A stretch of 64,000 bases of DNA. Origin: Diphasiastrum complanatum. Taxonomy: Eukaryota; Streptophyta; Lycopodiopsida; Lycopodiales; Lycopodiaceae. The stretch is taken from assembly GCA_029204225.1 (NCBI GenBank), contig MU832266.1, positions 1-64,000 on the forward strand. Direction: 5' to 3'. Made by a program: the position numbers and the translations under genes. Under the pieces are notes generated by a model that did not search any database, had not been told where the DNA came from, and saw only the letters and a list, made by a program, of their open reading frames with translations. Below are positions 63,849-64,000 of the stretch, in pieces. Every line of letters starts with the position of its first letter. Position 1 is the stretch's first letter.

Positions 63849-64000
63849 TGAAAGATTTCAGATCCTTAAGATCCAATCTACTTGAATGATCTTTGGTTAG
63901 AAAGAGAAATACACTACCAATTTCACCAATGTAGAAAAATCAGCATCTACACACAATTTGAGATGCAAACACTAATAGAACTTGATCAAACTTGAATGAA
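63849..64000 (-). repeat. Copia LTR in inverted orientation, running off the window
   Basis: Starts TGAAAGATTTCAGATCC. The minus strand matches 62290-62439, sharing TTTGATCAAG, CTATTAG, GTTTGCATCTCA, TTTCTAACCAAAGAT and GATCTGAA in the same order. It interrupts the protease of the plus-strand copia, so it is a later insertion of a related element or solo LTR. Confidence 0.75.

Overview
The window is nuclear DNA from a land plant with a large, repeat-rich genome. The diagnostic gene is an SBP-box (SPL) transcription factor carrying a miR156 target site, a combination restricted to land plants. Multi-kilobase introns, nested LTR retrotransposons and very long GA/CT microsatellites fit a fern, lycophyte, gymnosperm or large-genome angiosperm. 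The sequence alone does not let me name the species.

Region by region. 1-2829: decayed Ty3/gypsy pol on the minus strand. 3037-4434: a histone H3-like reading frame that runs without indels into a Ser/Thr/Pro-rich and coiled-coil region and carries only nonsense codons. 5161-5281: a long GA tract. 6690-7915: two exon-like blocks of a broken gene, the second resembling an FCP1/SCP-type HAD phosphatase. 8090-8860 plus 14284-15309: a minus-strand coding-like locus split by a full-length Ty1/copia element (8861-14283, 655-bp LTRs, 5-bp target duplication). 15310-19230: gypsy remnant with a copia remnant lodged in it, then unassigned coding-like sequence. 19231-23270: no genes. 23279-25700: microsatellites and a 152-bp tandem repeat. 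27520-29455: minus-strand open frames and a coiled-coil region of unknown family, followed by a 24-25-bp repeat. 30322-39240: a mosaic of gypsy and copia fragments on both strands.

41301-57978 is the only gene that looks functional: an SPL gene with TATA box, long leader, three coding exons (800 codons), both SBP zinc sites, a bipartite nuclear signal and a miR156 site in exon 3. Its first coding intron is 12,660 bp, lies at the conserved position inside the second zinc site, and contains a gypsy integrase scrap, a LINE, a 3,997-bp hAT transposon inserted into the LINE with a perfect 8-bp target duplication, and a copia 3' end with LTR.

57979-64000: microsatellites, an 83-bp duplication, a 2.2-kb non-coding repeat field (two ~590-bp direct repeats around an array of 27-nt hairpin modules), and a Ty1/copia gag-protease interrupted by an inverted LTR.

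How the parts relate: the SPL gene would be regulated by miR156 and must be spliced across its TE-filled intron. Almost everything else is transposable elements in successive nested insertions, plus three or four gene fragments (H3-like, FCP1-like, coiled-coil) that may have been captured or overrun by those elements.
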